Part shown: in pieces, positions 17,986 to 24,826 of the stretch
Layout: the number at the start of each line of letters is the position of its first letter
Numbering within the stretch: the stretch's first letter is position 1
Virus record (IMG/VR): IMGVR_UViG_3300048573_000150
Location: 1 to 32,937 of that record
Source: a virus
Strand: one strand, 5' to 3'
DNA length: 32,937 bases
Notes under the pieces: generated by a model
What the model saw: the letters and a program-made list of their open reading frames with translations, nothing else
Database searches by the model: none
What the model was told of the DNA's origin: nothing
Translations under genes and position numbers: made by a program

Positions 17986-20361
17986 CTAATCAAAAAATTC
18001 TAGCAGGTTATCCATAACTCGCGTTGAATTAGCCTCTTGCAGATATTTTGGGAAGGCACTCTTAGATCCAAGAAGGGCCATACCACCTGCGGCAAATAAG
18101 TCATAGTTTGTCATCTCGCTAGGGTCATTAATCTCAAGACACTCCTCAAGAAGCTCTATGTGATTATCATTCTTACCAAATAGTCGAATGTAATTCATGT
18201 ACTCGGTGAAAATCTGTTCCTTGTCGGCTTCCGTAGTGTATCGGCCAGGCGCTTGAGCCAACTTACCATTTGCATCTAAATCATTTAACAGATACCCCTC
18301 GTAGCCCCACTCTCGGAACTTTTCAATAACTATAGGTACGTTACGCTCAGGATACACATGAGCTCCAAATAGGATAGCTAATTTTAACATATCCTCGCAG
18401 TAGGTATTACCATCATCAACACGAATGTTATAGGTTACAACAAACTTATTGCTTATCCATTGGTCAACCGGCTTATCCATACTATCGTATGCTGGATCGT
18501 GCTTATAAAACATAGCACCGCCACCATTAGACTTTCTACGGCCCTTTACATCCCTGTTATTGAACTTAAATGGGTCACACCCTAATATATATCTATTTAC
18601 AACTTCAGGCGAAGGATACCACGTGTTTGCTTCGCTATCGAAGTACTTCTTGTTTCTCTGATCTTCTGAAGGTATGTATGAAACAACATACTTGCCTTCC
18701 GGGTCATCGGTAACTCTAACATTACTTCCAAACGCACCTACCCAATCTAAACGAACTGTTCTAGTTCTGAATAGGCGGTCAAACTTTAGTTGGTTGATTC
18801 GTGTTCTAAGAATAGATAGGTCGAAGTTATTATTCTTACTTGCTTTAGATGCGGCTTCCTGAAGTGTCCAGGGGTTATCTCGAATCTCTCCGTTCAAACG
18901 AAGATCAAGTCCCTTCTCCTCCAAGTCCTTCCTCGTGTTCATTAGAATTGTTTTAGCTCCTCTGGAAACCATGTTTCCCTCCAAGTTTCTAATAGGCTCC
19001 ACTGGATCTTCAATGATTGAGTTGCCGTACTCATCCACACATTCGTCATACCCGTCGTATGCGGGGACGAAAAGGGTGTATAATCCACTTGTTGTAAATC
19101 CGTTTTCGTTTCGCTCATCGTAATATGAAGATTTAATTAGGTCAAAAAATTCCTTACCTCCACCTGCTTCAAACTCACCAAGTGTTGAAGTGAACATAGC
19201 AAGCCCATTAATACGCAAACCCTGTGATAGACATTTACGAACAACGTCCTGCCATCTTCTTGGAATAGATACACCTGAGTCACCGTGCTTACCACCCTCA
19301 TCATCTAGATAGGCGTGAAGCTTCTGTCCATCAAACGCTCTCTCACTAGATGCGCGAGATTCAATCCAACCATCGTGACTGGATATTCTATTTTGAGATA
19401 CACCCTGTGTTCTAGCAGCTGGATATGTAAACGAAAGCTTCTCCTTTGGGAAGTCGGTTCCGTCATGTGCCGGCTTTAAGAAGAAGGGTATCTTTCTCCA
19501 CGGCTTAACGACCTTATCTATGTAAACGTCCTCCTTTGCTTGACGTTCTGTAATAGATTGAATACCACCCTTCTGCTGTTTACGCTCTGTTGTAATGCAG
19601 TATAATATACAGGCGGCTTGCGAAGTTGCTCCGATACGACGTCGCTTAGGGAAGATATATCCGTAGCAGGTTCTATAACCCATATCTACAACATACTTAC
19701 CTTCATCAACATACGCTGCCGGATGCTTAGAGGCAAACTCTTCTGCGTTCTTTACACGCTGAAAGAATTTAGTTTTAATGTTACCCTCCTGTCTGTATGT
19801 AACTCGGTATTTATAAACCGCCTCTGTAGTTGTATAGCAATACTTTGCAAATAGGAAGATGCGGCGATCCAAATCTCGATACCAGGGAAGTGAATCTTGG
19901 CGTGTTTCGTTTTGAATATCCCAATAGTTTAGATAGATATAATGCCACCCATCTATGTACGTAGGAACTCCATTGTTAAAGAACCAGTACCCCTGATAAC
20001 GTCTTTTGATTTGAACCTGAATCCACTCAATCTCATTTCTGTATTCAAGGCGATTGGATTCTAACTCAGCATATATATCCTCCTGAGTAACCGCCTCACG
20101 CTTCTTTAACTTATTCTTCTTGCGGATAATATCCTGTATGCTCTTTAGCTTCTCAGGAACATCCTGATGTTTAAACCTCTGATTCTTAGGGTGTAGTCCA
20201 TAGCCTTCAATAAGCTGAACAGCTTCATCCCAGTCTTTCCCATAAAAGGATTCAACGGAAGGAAGCTTAATCTTAATAGTTTCAAGAATAGGATCATGCT
20301 CGTGGTATACGGCATACTCCTGCTCTCGCTTATATTCGCTATGCCATTTACTAGTTGCCAA
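17986..20361 (-). CDS. terL: Terminase large subunit (TerL), 791 aa
   Basis: Packaging ATPase-nuclease. The ATPase half shows a deviant Walker A, FPKRRRIGATSQAA, near 237-250, and a Walker B, LHAYLDDEGG, near 348-357 with acidic residues D353-E355. The RNase H-like nuclease half begins with YILGCDPFKF (D596 the probable first metal ligand). Later segments VPIVIEKFREWGYEG and TNYDLFAAGGMALLG carry the expected downstream acidic residues. At 791 aa it is long for the family but matches terminases of large Bacteroidota podoviruses. Its start overlaps the preceding gene by 11 nt. It uses ATP to pump DNA into the prohead through the portal encoded next. Confidence 0.9.
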   Translation of the reverse strand: MATSKWHSEYKREQEYAVYHEHDPILETIKIKLPSVESFYGKDWDEAVQLIEGYGLHPKNQRFKHQDVPEKLKSIQDIIRKKNKLKKREAVTQEDIYAELESNRLEYRNEIEWIQVQIKRRYQGYWFFNNGVPTYIDGWHYIYLNYWDIQNETRQDSLPWYRDLDRRIFLFAKYCYTTTEAVYKYRVTYRQEGNIKTKFFQRVKNAEEFASKHPAAYVDEGKYVVDMGYRTCYGYIFPKRRRIGATSQAACILYCITTERKQQKGGIQSITERQAKEDVYIDKVVKPWRKIPFFLKPAHDGTDFPKEKLSFTYPAARTQGVSQNRISSHDGWIESRASSERAFDGQKLHAYLDDEGGKHGDSGVSIPRRWQDVVRKCLSQGLRINGLAMFTSTLGEFEAGGGKEFFDLIKSSYYDERNENGFTTSGLYTLFVPAYDGYDECVDEYGNSIIEDPVEPIRNLEGNMVSRGAKTILMNTRKDLEEKGLDLRLNGEIRDNPWTLQEAASKASKNNNFDLSILRTRINQLKFDRLFRTRTVRLDWVGAFGSNVRVTDDPEGKYVVSYIPSEDQRNKKYFDSEANTWYPSPEVVNRYILGCDPFKFNNRDVKGRRKSNGGGAMFYKHDPAYDSMDKPVDQWISNKFVVTYNIRVDDGNTYCEDMLKLAILFGAHVYPERNVPIVIEKFREWGYEGYLLNDLDANGKLAQAPGRYTTEADKEQIFTEYMNYIRLFGKNDNHIELLEECLEINDPSEMTNYDLFAAGGMALLGSKSAFPKYLQEANSTRVMDNLLEFFD

Positions 20362-21019
20362 CTTCGGGGAACATTTGGTTTGACTTATTTTTTGCCGGCG
20401 GCTTCGATTCAGGTGCGAACATCATGTACTCCTCTGGTCTAATACCTAGGTTATCTTGAGCAAGAAACTTTGTAATCTCATTCTCAAGAGCCTTGGTTGT
20501 TTCACCCTGCATGAATCGTGTGCGAGCATCACTTAGCTGCTTACGTATAGATTCAATGTTTCCAATGTGGTTCTTTTGGTCAACCGCATCTTCAGGCATA
20601 GACATCTCAAGTAGGTCATACAGGATTTCTTCTGCGCGAATCATGATAGCCCAATCCTCCGGTTGTTGCAAGCGAAGAAACAAAACAATCTTAGCTCTTA
20701 CATTTGCGTTCTTGTTTAAAAGAACATCATTGTATGTCTGTGGATATGAACCATCTAACTCAGGCTCAATACCTAGCTCTCTCAACGCCCATGTCTTTCT
20801 CTTGCTCAACTGCGGATACGCATCTATGCCTGGACTTCCTGGACTATACATCAAGATGATATATCTTAATACAAAGTCGGGAGTTATCTCAGGCGGCAAT
20901 CCAAAGTTGTTGGCGAAAACAGTTCCATGCTGAGCGAGGTCAGGAAACTTGAATACAACCTGTTCCGTACTTGGAACGCGGTCTATTCTGTATTTCATTT
21001 TCGAATACTTATTCTCCAT
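20351..21019 (-). CDS. Probable terminase small subunit or packaging accessory, 222 aa
   Basis: A 222-aa protein whose end overlaps the TerL start, the usual place for a small terminase. It has a long helical C-terminal half (IRAEEILYDLLEMSMPEDAV, IGNIESIRKQLSDARTRFM) like the oligomerisation helices of small terminases. The N-terminal half (VVFKFPDLAQHG, FVLRYIILMYSPGSPG) shows no obvious helix-turn-helix. The ATG at 21019 overlaps the upstream gene by 11 nt; the alternative ATG at 20998 (MKYRIDRV) would not overlap it. The terminase role rests mainly on position. Confidence 0.5.
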   Translation of the reverse strand: MENKYSKMKYRIDRVPSTEQVVFKFPDLAQHGTVFANNFGLPPEITPDFVLRYIILMYSPGSPGIDAYPQLSKRKTWALRELGIEPELDGSYPQTYNDVLLNKNANVRAKIVLFLRLQQPEDWAIMIRAEEILYDLLEMSMPEDAVDQKNHIGNIESIRKQLSDARTRFMQGETTKALENEITKFLAQDNLGIRPEEYMMFAPESKPPAKNKSNQMFPEVGN

Positions 21020-21737
21020 CTATCTTAGCCATTATAATGTGCGACTGAATAAAAACAAATGGGTCCATTGTTCTATTGTAGGCAAATTCCAAATCAATAG
21101 GCGATCCTCTAAATGTCTTTACTCGCTCTCCCACTTCGCAAGATACTGATTTCCATCCGCTTTTGAAAGGAAAGTTTTTCTTCCAGTCGTATTTTATATC
21201 TCCAGTCGGTGTATAGACCACATCAAAGATATCCGGTTCATCTCCAGATGCACCCTCAAGATGTTCAAGAATAATGAACTGACTAATCTTTTTCATTGGA
21301 ACGCGCTTGCAAACAATGTAGTCATTAAGCGCAAGGAATCCACTATCACTCTTTCTTAATACGAGTTCTTTATATGGAACAATTAAAAGATGAATCATTT
21401 CCTCACCCTCTTGATAGGCAAAGTAGAAACTTTCATCCCTCTGCACGGTGCAGATTTTAGCAATAGCGTCAGGAGTAAACCACACCTGATCACCTACCTC
21501 AACTTCTACAGGTCCATCCCATGAATAGTTTAGCGGACCTAAATCTGCTCTTGGATGAACAGATACAACAATACCGCTACGTGCAGCAAGCATAACCCTT
21601 GCCTCGTCACTCACGGCTTGTAGCGAAATCTTTGCGTTATTTAATACGATATCGGGTGTAATAACGTATGGTATTTGAACCAACACTCTACCCACGCCAA
21701 CATTCAATGATAGAGCCTCCTCCTTCGTTATAATCAT
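21009..21737 (-). CDS. Tandem GroES-like co-chaperonin-fold protein, 242 aa
   Basis: Two copies of a GroES-type beta-barrel pattern can be read. Copy 1: GRVLVQIP (16-23), SGIVVSVHP (54-62), VEVGDQVWF (79-88), HLLIVPYKELVLRK (116-129). Copy 2: NDYIVCKRV (138-146), EVGERVKTF (201-209), FVFIQSHIIMAKI (227-239). These match the GroES series 'DRVLVK ... GEVVAVG ... VKVGDRVLF ... YLIxxxxDILA'. Phage co-chaperonins (T4 gp31 as the known case) work with host GroEL to fold the capsid protein, which fits its place at the head of the virion operon. No typical mobile loop is obvious. The function is inferred. Confidence 0.55.
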   Translation of the reverse strand: MIITKEEALSLNVGVGRVLVQIPYVITPDIVLNNAKISLQAVSDEARVMLAARSGIVVSVHPRADLGPLNYSWDGPVEVEVGDQVWFTPDAIAKICTVQRDESFYFAYQEGEEMIHLLIVPYKELVLRKSDSGFLALNDYIVCKRVPMKKISQFIILEHLEGASGDEPDIFDVVYTPTGDIKYDWKKNFPFKSGWKSVSCEVGERVKTFRGSPIDLEFAYNRTMDPFVFIQSHIIMAKIDGE

Positions 21738-21825
21738 AATATCTTGATTTAGTAGGGAATAACTTCCTGTTATTTTGTATTCCCCATAATGTACTTTTGT
21801 TTTGCCTTACCTTCCTGTTAAGATT
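21738..21825 (-). promoter_or_regulatory. Probable late-operon control region with repeats
   Basis: This 88-nt stretch sits upstream of the whole virion operon. CTTCCTGTTA occurs at 21763-21772 and 21811-21820, 48 bp apart. GGGAATA (21755-21761) and TATTCCC (21778-21784) form an inverted repeat around the first copy. I see no clean TAnnTTTG element on the minus strand, so a phage-specific activator or altered recognition is possible. Confidence 0.45.
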
Positions 21826-21856
21826 AGGAGCGTCATCGGATGCTCCTTTTCTTTTT
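21826..21856. terminator. Hairpin between the metallophosphoesterase gene and the late promoter
   Basis: AGGAGC (21826-21831) and GCTCCT (21842-21847) form a stem with a 10-nt loop. The T-rich tail (TTTTCTTTTT) is on the plus-strand side, so as a canonical terminator it reads rightward. It would stop antisense transcription; for the minus-strand gene ending at 21855 it is a stem without a U tract. Confidence 0.5.
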
Positions 21857-22856
21857 ACACAACCTGTCCATTAATAATCATCCTATTATCTACCGTAAAT
21901 GTTCCTGTAGCATCGAATTGCACCACGCAAAATCCATGCACCCAATCATTATGTGGCATATAGTCAGGATTCAACTCACATAGACAGCCAGTTGTAAACG
22001 CTCCATGTATATTATCTTGTATATCTCGCGTCACAAATTCCGATTTTCTGTGGAAGTGTCCGCATACAGTATTTCTCTTTGTCTTTAAATACAAAGCTCT
22101 TGCCGGCTGAACCGTTCCACCGCCCCTATATTCGTGACCGTGTATAATGCATAGGTTTCCTGCAAGTGCAACTGTTTGAGATTCAACTAGTTTAACTCCA
22201 TTCTCTCCAAATCTTAAAAGCATCTGAAGTTCGAACTCATCTGTTTCAATCCACTCTGGAGCTTTAATGGTTAGCCATCTCTCTAGTCTATGCTCATGGT
22301 TTCCAATCTTGTAGTAGATACCTGCCTTAGGGAAGGCGGCTCTCAATTCTTTAAGGAACCATCTGCCCTGTTCAAGTTCAACCTTCATTTTTGGTTTGCT
22401 TGGATCCTTATCAAAACTTGACAAGGCATAGAAGTCCAGAATATCTCCATTCAAATAAATACAATTTACATTCTTGTCCAAGCCATATTGAATAGCCGCC
22501 CTTAACGCATCCTCATCGTGATATGGAAAATGTATGTCCGAAAGAACAAGAATCTTATTATGATGAATAGGTAGCGTTAAGAAGCTAGGTGATGACTTAT
22601 AAGATTCGGGAATATTAGCAAATGGAGTGTAGTTATATGTAACAGGTCTTTGCAATTCAGGATCTACACTTTTTCTTGTTTCCTTACCACCCAATCCAGC
22701 ATGGTTTTTAAGAATTGAACGTGCATGATCTACGCTGTTAAAAAGAAGCTCGTGATCAGCATACATCTTCTTGGCAATAGTCATTATTGGAAGCTTTGGG
22801 TATTTCTTCAAATACTTAACAGCAAGTTCGCCTGTGGGTGTTTTTTTACGCGGCAT
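21855..22856 (-). CDS. Calcineurin-like metallophosphoesterase, 333 aa
   Basis: All signature motifs are present: SDIH (D107, H109), LNGD (D138), GNHEHR (N186, H187), IIHGHE (H239, H241) and GHFH (H267, H269), which bind two metal ions and catalyse phosphoester hydrolysis. The first 60 residues form a separate helical, basic region (LAVKYLKKYPKLPIMTIAKKM) that looks like a helix-turn-helix-type DNA-binding extension. The substrate is unknown; family members act on nucleic acids, nucleotides or proteins. It is preceded by a 109-aa gene 1 nt away, suggesting one message. Confidence 0.85.
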   Translation of the reverse strand: MPRKKTPTGELAVKYLKKYPKLPIMTIAKKMYADHELLFNSVDHARSILKNHAGLGGKETRKSVDPELQRPVTYNYTPFANIPESYKSSPSFLTLPIHHNKILVLSDIHFPYHDEDALRAAIQYGLDKNVNCIYLNGDILDFYALSSFDKDPSKPKMKVELEQGRWFLKELRAAFPKAGIYYKIGNHEHRLERWLTIKAPEWIETDEFELQMLLRFGENGVKLVESQTVALAGNLCIIHGHEYRGGGTVQPARALYLKTKRNTVCGHFHRKSEFVTRDIQDNIHGAFTTGCLCELNPDYMPHNDWVHGFCVVQFDATGTFTVDNRMIINGQVV

Positions 22857-22857
22857 T

Positions 22858-23187
22858 TTAATTGAATTTGTATTTATCTCTTCCTGATAAAAAATTACTA
22901 TAGATCATAGCAAGTTCTTTAGCATCACCCTTAAGAGTTAATACATGTCCTGCTATTAGAGTTAAAAGAGTGGACTTCGTAGATACTCCCCCCTTTGAGT
23001 TTAAATTGTTTGCTATGTATAGAATGTCGGCTACTGCAAAATAGCACGGCGACCATTCAGATACAACTCCGTCCTCACGCGTTTCATCCATATCGTACTC
23101 CATTAGAATGAAGCAATGCAACATGCCGTTACTATCTATAGCGAAGTTGTTTGACATGTTCACGAAATTATGTAAATTATTCGACAT
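22858..23187 (-). CDS. Uncharacterised phage protein, 109 aa
   Basis: A 109-aa protein whose core looks like a small alpha/beta fold (MLHCFILMEYDMDET, SPCYFAVADILYIANNL, LLTLIAGHVLTLKGDAKELAM). Two in-frame starts are possible: ATG 23187 and ATG 23157, and both begin MSNN, a small internal repetition. The gene ends one base before the metallophosphoesterase start and follows the terminator of the SSB-like gene, so it begins a separate message or depends on read-through. I do not recognise the family. Confidence 0.5.
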   Translation of the reverse strand: MSNNLHNFVNMSNNFAIDSNGMLHCFILMEYDMDETREDGVVSEWSPCYFAVADILYIANNLNSKGGVSTKSTLLTLIAGHVLTLKGDAKELAMIYSNFLSGRDKYKFN

Positions 23188-23214
23188 TGGTGCTAGATGT
23201 TAATATCTACAAAA

Positions 23215-23242
23215 ACAAAAAAGGGGGTCAGACCCCCCTTTC
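23215..23242 (-). terminator. Intrinsic terminator after the SSB-like gene
   Basis: On the minus strand GGGGG-TCTGA-CCCCC (stem 23223-23227 with 23233-23237) is followed by TTTTTTGTTTTT, about 12 nt after the stop codon. It makes the SSB-like gene essentially monocistronic. Confidence 0.9.
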
Positions 23243-23253
23243 GCTCAATCAAC

Positions 23254-23595
23254 TTAGAACGGTAAATCATCATCTGATTGTACCGGGGCTGCCTTCTTCC
23301 CTCCCGTTTCCTTCGGAGCCGCTTCCTTCACCTCTATTGAGTAGACATTCAAACTAGTGTAGTACTTTTCCTTGTACTCCTTTGAACGAATGTTAAACTT
23401 TACATCAGATACATCGCCCACAACTGGCGTCATGACGCTATCAAGTGACTTACCTCCAATTGTGAAGGCGTATGTGTCCGTGTAGGTGTTTCCACCAACT
23501 TCTCTAGAGTTCTCTAATACGAACTCAATAAAATCAAAATTGCCGCGAGTTTGCTTTTCTCCGACTGCTACCACTTTTCCTGTAATATTAAACAT
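23254..23595 (-). CDS. OB-fold single-stranded-DNA-binding-like protein (DUF3127 type), 113 aa
   Basis: I choose the ATG at 23595 (MFNITGKVVAVGE). A longer in-frame start exists but lies inside the promoter. The pattern MFNITGKVVAVGEKQTRGNF ... VGDVSDVKFNIRSKEY ... YTSLNVYSIEV is that of the DUF3127 OB-fold family of Bacteroidota and their phages. The C-terminus is Lys/Ala-rich, then ends in the acidic tip DDDLPF, the same kind of tip through which bacterial SSB recruits replication partners. It probably coats single-stranded DNA during replication. It is divergently transcribed from the replication operon and has its own promoter and terminator. Confidence 0.8.
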   Translation of the reverse strand: MFNITGKVVAVGEKQTRGNFDFIEFVLENSREVGGNTYTDTYAFTIGGKSLDSVMTPVVGDVSDVKFNIRSKEYKEKYYTSLNVYSIEVKEAAPKETGGKKAAPVQSDDDLPF

Positions 23596-23611
23596 GATAT
23601 ATAATTTTCCA

Positions 23612-23643
23612 CAAATATACATGGTTGTTCTACATTTACCAAA
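23612..23643 (-). promoter_or_regulatory. Bacteroidota-type promoter of the SSB-like gene
   Basis: On the minus strand TTTG (plus 23640-23643) and TATATTTG (plus 23612-23619) are separated by exactly 20 nt. This matches the -33/-7 consensus of the Bacteroidota primary sigma factor. The start codon lies 16 nt downstream of the -7 element. Confidence 0.85.
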
Positions 23644-23675
23644 ATATTTTTATTAACACGGTGTTTATATGTTTA

Positions 23676-23709
23676 TTTGTTGCATTTGGAATTTTTGAAT
23701 GTATATTTG
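23676..23709 (+). promoter_or_regulatory. Bacteroidota-type promoter of the replication operon
   Basis: TTTG (23676-23679; an overlapping TTG is at 23680-23682) and TATATTTG (23702-23709) are 22 nt apart, or 19 nt from the second TTG. Transcription should begin near 23714, just upstream of the structured leader. It is back to back with the SSB-like promoter. Confidence 0.8.
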
Positions 23710-23713
23710 CCAT

Positions 23714-23816
23714 GTCGAAAGACGGTTAGAGTAGCAGCTAACGAAAAGCATTATAATAGCCCTGTGATTTAGGACGTGTCTGCTACCACTCCTAAGTCAC
23801 GGGGTTTATTTTTTAA
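23714..23816 (+). ncRNA. Structured leader RNA with complementary loops and intrinsic terminator
   Basis: Three hairpins follow the promoter. (a) GTC-GAAA-GAC (23714-23723), a GNRA-type tetraloop. (b) GTTAG/CTAAC (23725-23729 with 23738-23742) with loop AGTAGCAG. (c) A stem of 15-16 contiguous pairs (23759-23774 with 23790-23805, including wobbles) extended by GTG/CAC, with loop TCTGCTAC, then TTTATTTTTT. The loops of (b) and (c) are complementary over 7 nt (GTAGCAG to CTGCTAC). Hairpin (c) is an intrinsic terminator standing before the first replication gene. The RNA could be an attenuator, a released small RNA, or both. Confidence 0.7.
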
Positions 23817-23820
23817 CACT

Positions 23821-24606
23821 ATGAGTTTACATTCTTTTGAAGTTGAGCATGCAAGGAAGTATGGCTTAGCAGAAGCTGTGTTAATCAAGAACTTTAAGTT
23901 TTGGATTGAGCACAACATAGATCAGAAATATAATTTCAAGGAGGGAAGGACCTGGACGTACATATCGTTGAAGGAACTCGCTAAGAACTTTGATTATCTT
24001 TCAGAGAAGCAGGTTAGAACTGCTATTGATCATTTGGTTAATGACGGAGTAATCCTAAAAGGAAACTTTAACAAGCTTGCTATTGACAAGACTTTATGGT
24101 ATTCTTTTGCGCAGGAAAGTGAGTTTGTCAAACCATATGACCGAATGGAAACTCCATTTGCCCAATCGGGCAGACCAGATGCCCAAGAGGTCAAAGCAAT
24201 ACCAGATACACTAAACATATACAGTAATACAGATACTAAGAAAGAAAATATAAAAAGAAAGAAGGCGGCGAATGAATTTGTTCCACCAACGCTAGATGAA
24301 GTTAAGCAGTACTTTCTTGAAAAGGGATATTCTCCTTCAAAGGGTGAGCAGGCATTCAACTACTACAACTCGAACGATTGGAAGGACAAGAACAACAAGC
24401 AGGTTATGAACTGGAAGATGAAGATGCAACTTTGGTTCAAGCCGGAGGATAAGATTGACGTTTCAAAGCTTAAATTTGAAGTCGATAACCCGGAGCAGTA
24501 TGAAGGATTTAACAAATACCGCCACTACAACGAGGATGTTCTTAAGCAGCTAGTTGATGGGATATGGCATTATCAAACACGACCAATAGGATTTAAAAAG
24601 GGATAA
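23821..24606 (+). CDS. Phage replication protein, winged-helix N-terminus, 261 aa
   Basis: I choose the ATG at 23821 (MSLHSFEVEHARKYG). An in-frame GTG at 23776 lies inside the terminator stem and is unlikely. The N-terminal 95 residues form a winged-helix-like domain (WTYISLKELAKNFDYLSEKQVRTAI). A charged linker with Lys/Arg follows (about 150-160). The C-terminal domain PPTLDEVKQYFLEKGYS ... AFNYYNSNDWKDKN ... WKMKMQLWF is typical of replication proteins in Bacteroidota phages that prepare or load the helicase. It is the first gene of the operon leading into the primase-helicase. Initiator or loader is the likely role, not proven. Confidence 0.7.
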   Translation: MSLHSFEVEHARKYGLAEAVLIKNFKFWIEHNIDQKYNFKEGRTWTYISLKELAKNFDYLSEKQVRTAIDHLVNDGVILKGNFNKLAIDKTLWYSFAQESEFVKPYDRMETPFAQSGRPDAQEVKAIPDTLNIYSNTDTKKENIKRKKAANEFVPPTLDEVKQYFLEKGYSPSKGEQAFNYYNSNDWKDKNNKQVMNWKMKMQLWFKPEDKIDVSKLKFEVDNPEQYEGFNKYRHYNEDVLKQLVDGIWHYQTRPIGFKKG

Positions 24607-24607
24607 T

Positions 24608-24826
24608 ATGATGACACCAAGGAATAAGGCAATACGGCTTGTTAATCAGTTTGGATTAGAGGCGGCTTTCAAAATTGCACACGAAATGACAAACACGCTA
24701 GGTTGGCTAGCGCTAACAGCAGCCACCAAAGAAATGAGCGATGACTACAAGAACGAAAGGTTCTATTGGGATACAGTTAAAGAAATAATACAAAAGGAAC
24801 GCGATGGCATCGGAAAAGATTTATAA
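24608..24826 (+). CDS. Small phage protein of the MTPxEKAxxLxxKF type, 72 aa
   Basis: A 72-aa protein; start at 24608 or at the adjacent ATG 24611 (MTPRNKAIRLVNQFG). It has a helical N-terminus, a middle helix (ALTAATKEMSD) and a YWDTVKEIIQKE ending. This order is shared with the 73-aa protein at 29774 (MTPKEKAKELTDKY ... AIIAVKEMLEE ... YWFKVINEIEKL), so the two are probably paralogs of a family widespread in Bacteroidota phages. Its function is not known. Its end overlaps the primase-helicase start by 23 nt. Confidence 0.7.
   Translation: MMTPRNKAIRLVNQFGLEAAFKIAHEMTNTLGWLALTAATKEMSDDYKNERFYWDTVKEIIQKERDGIGKDL

Noticed and set aside
23776-23820. Upstream GTG start extending the replication protein by 15 residues
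   Set aside because: The extension is encoded by the terminator stem and U tract. The ATG at 23821 gives the conserved N-terminus.
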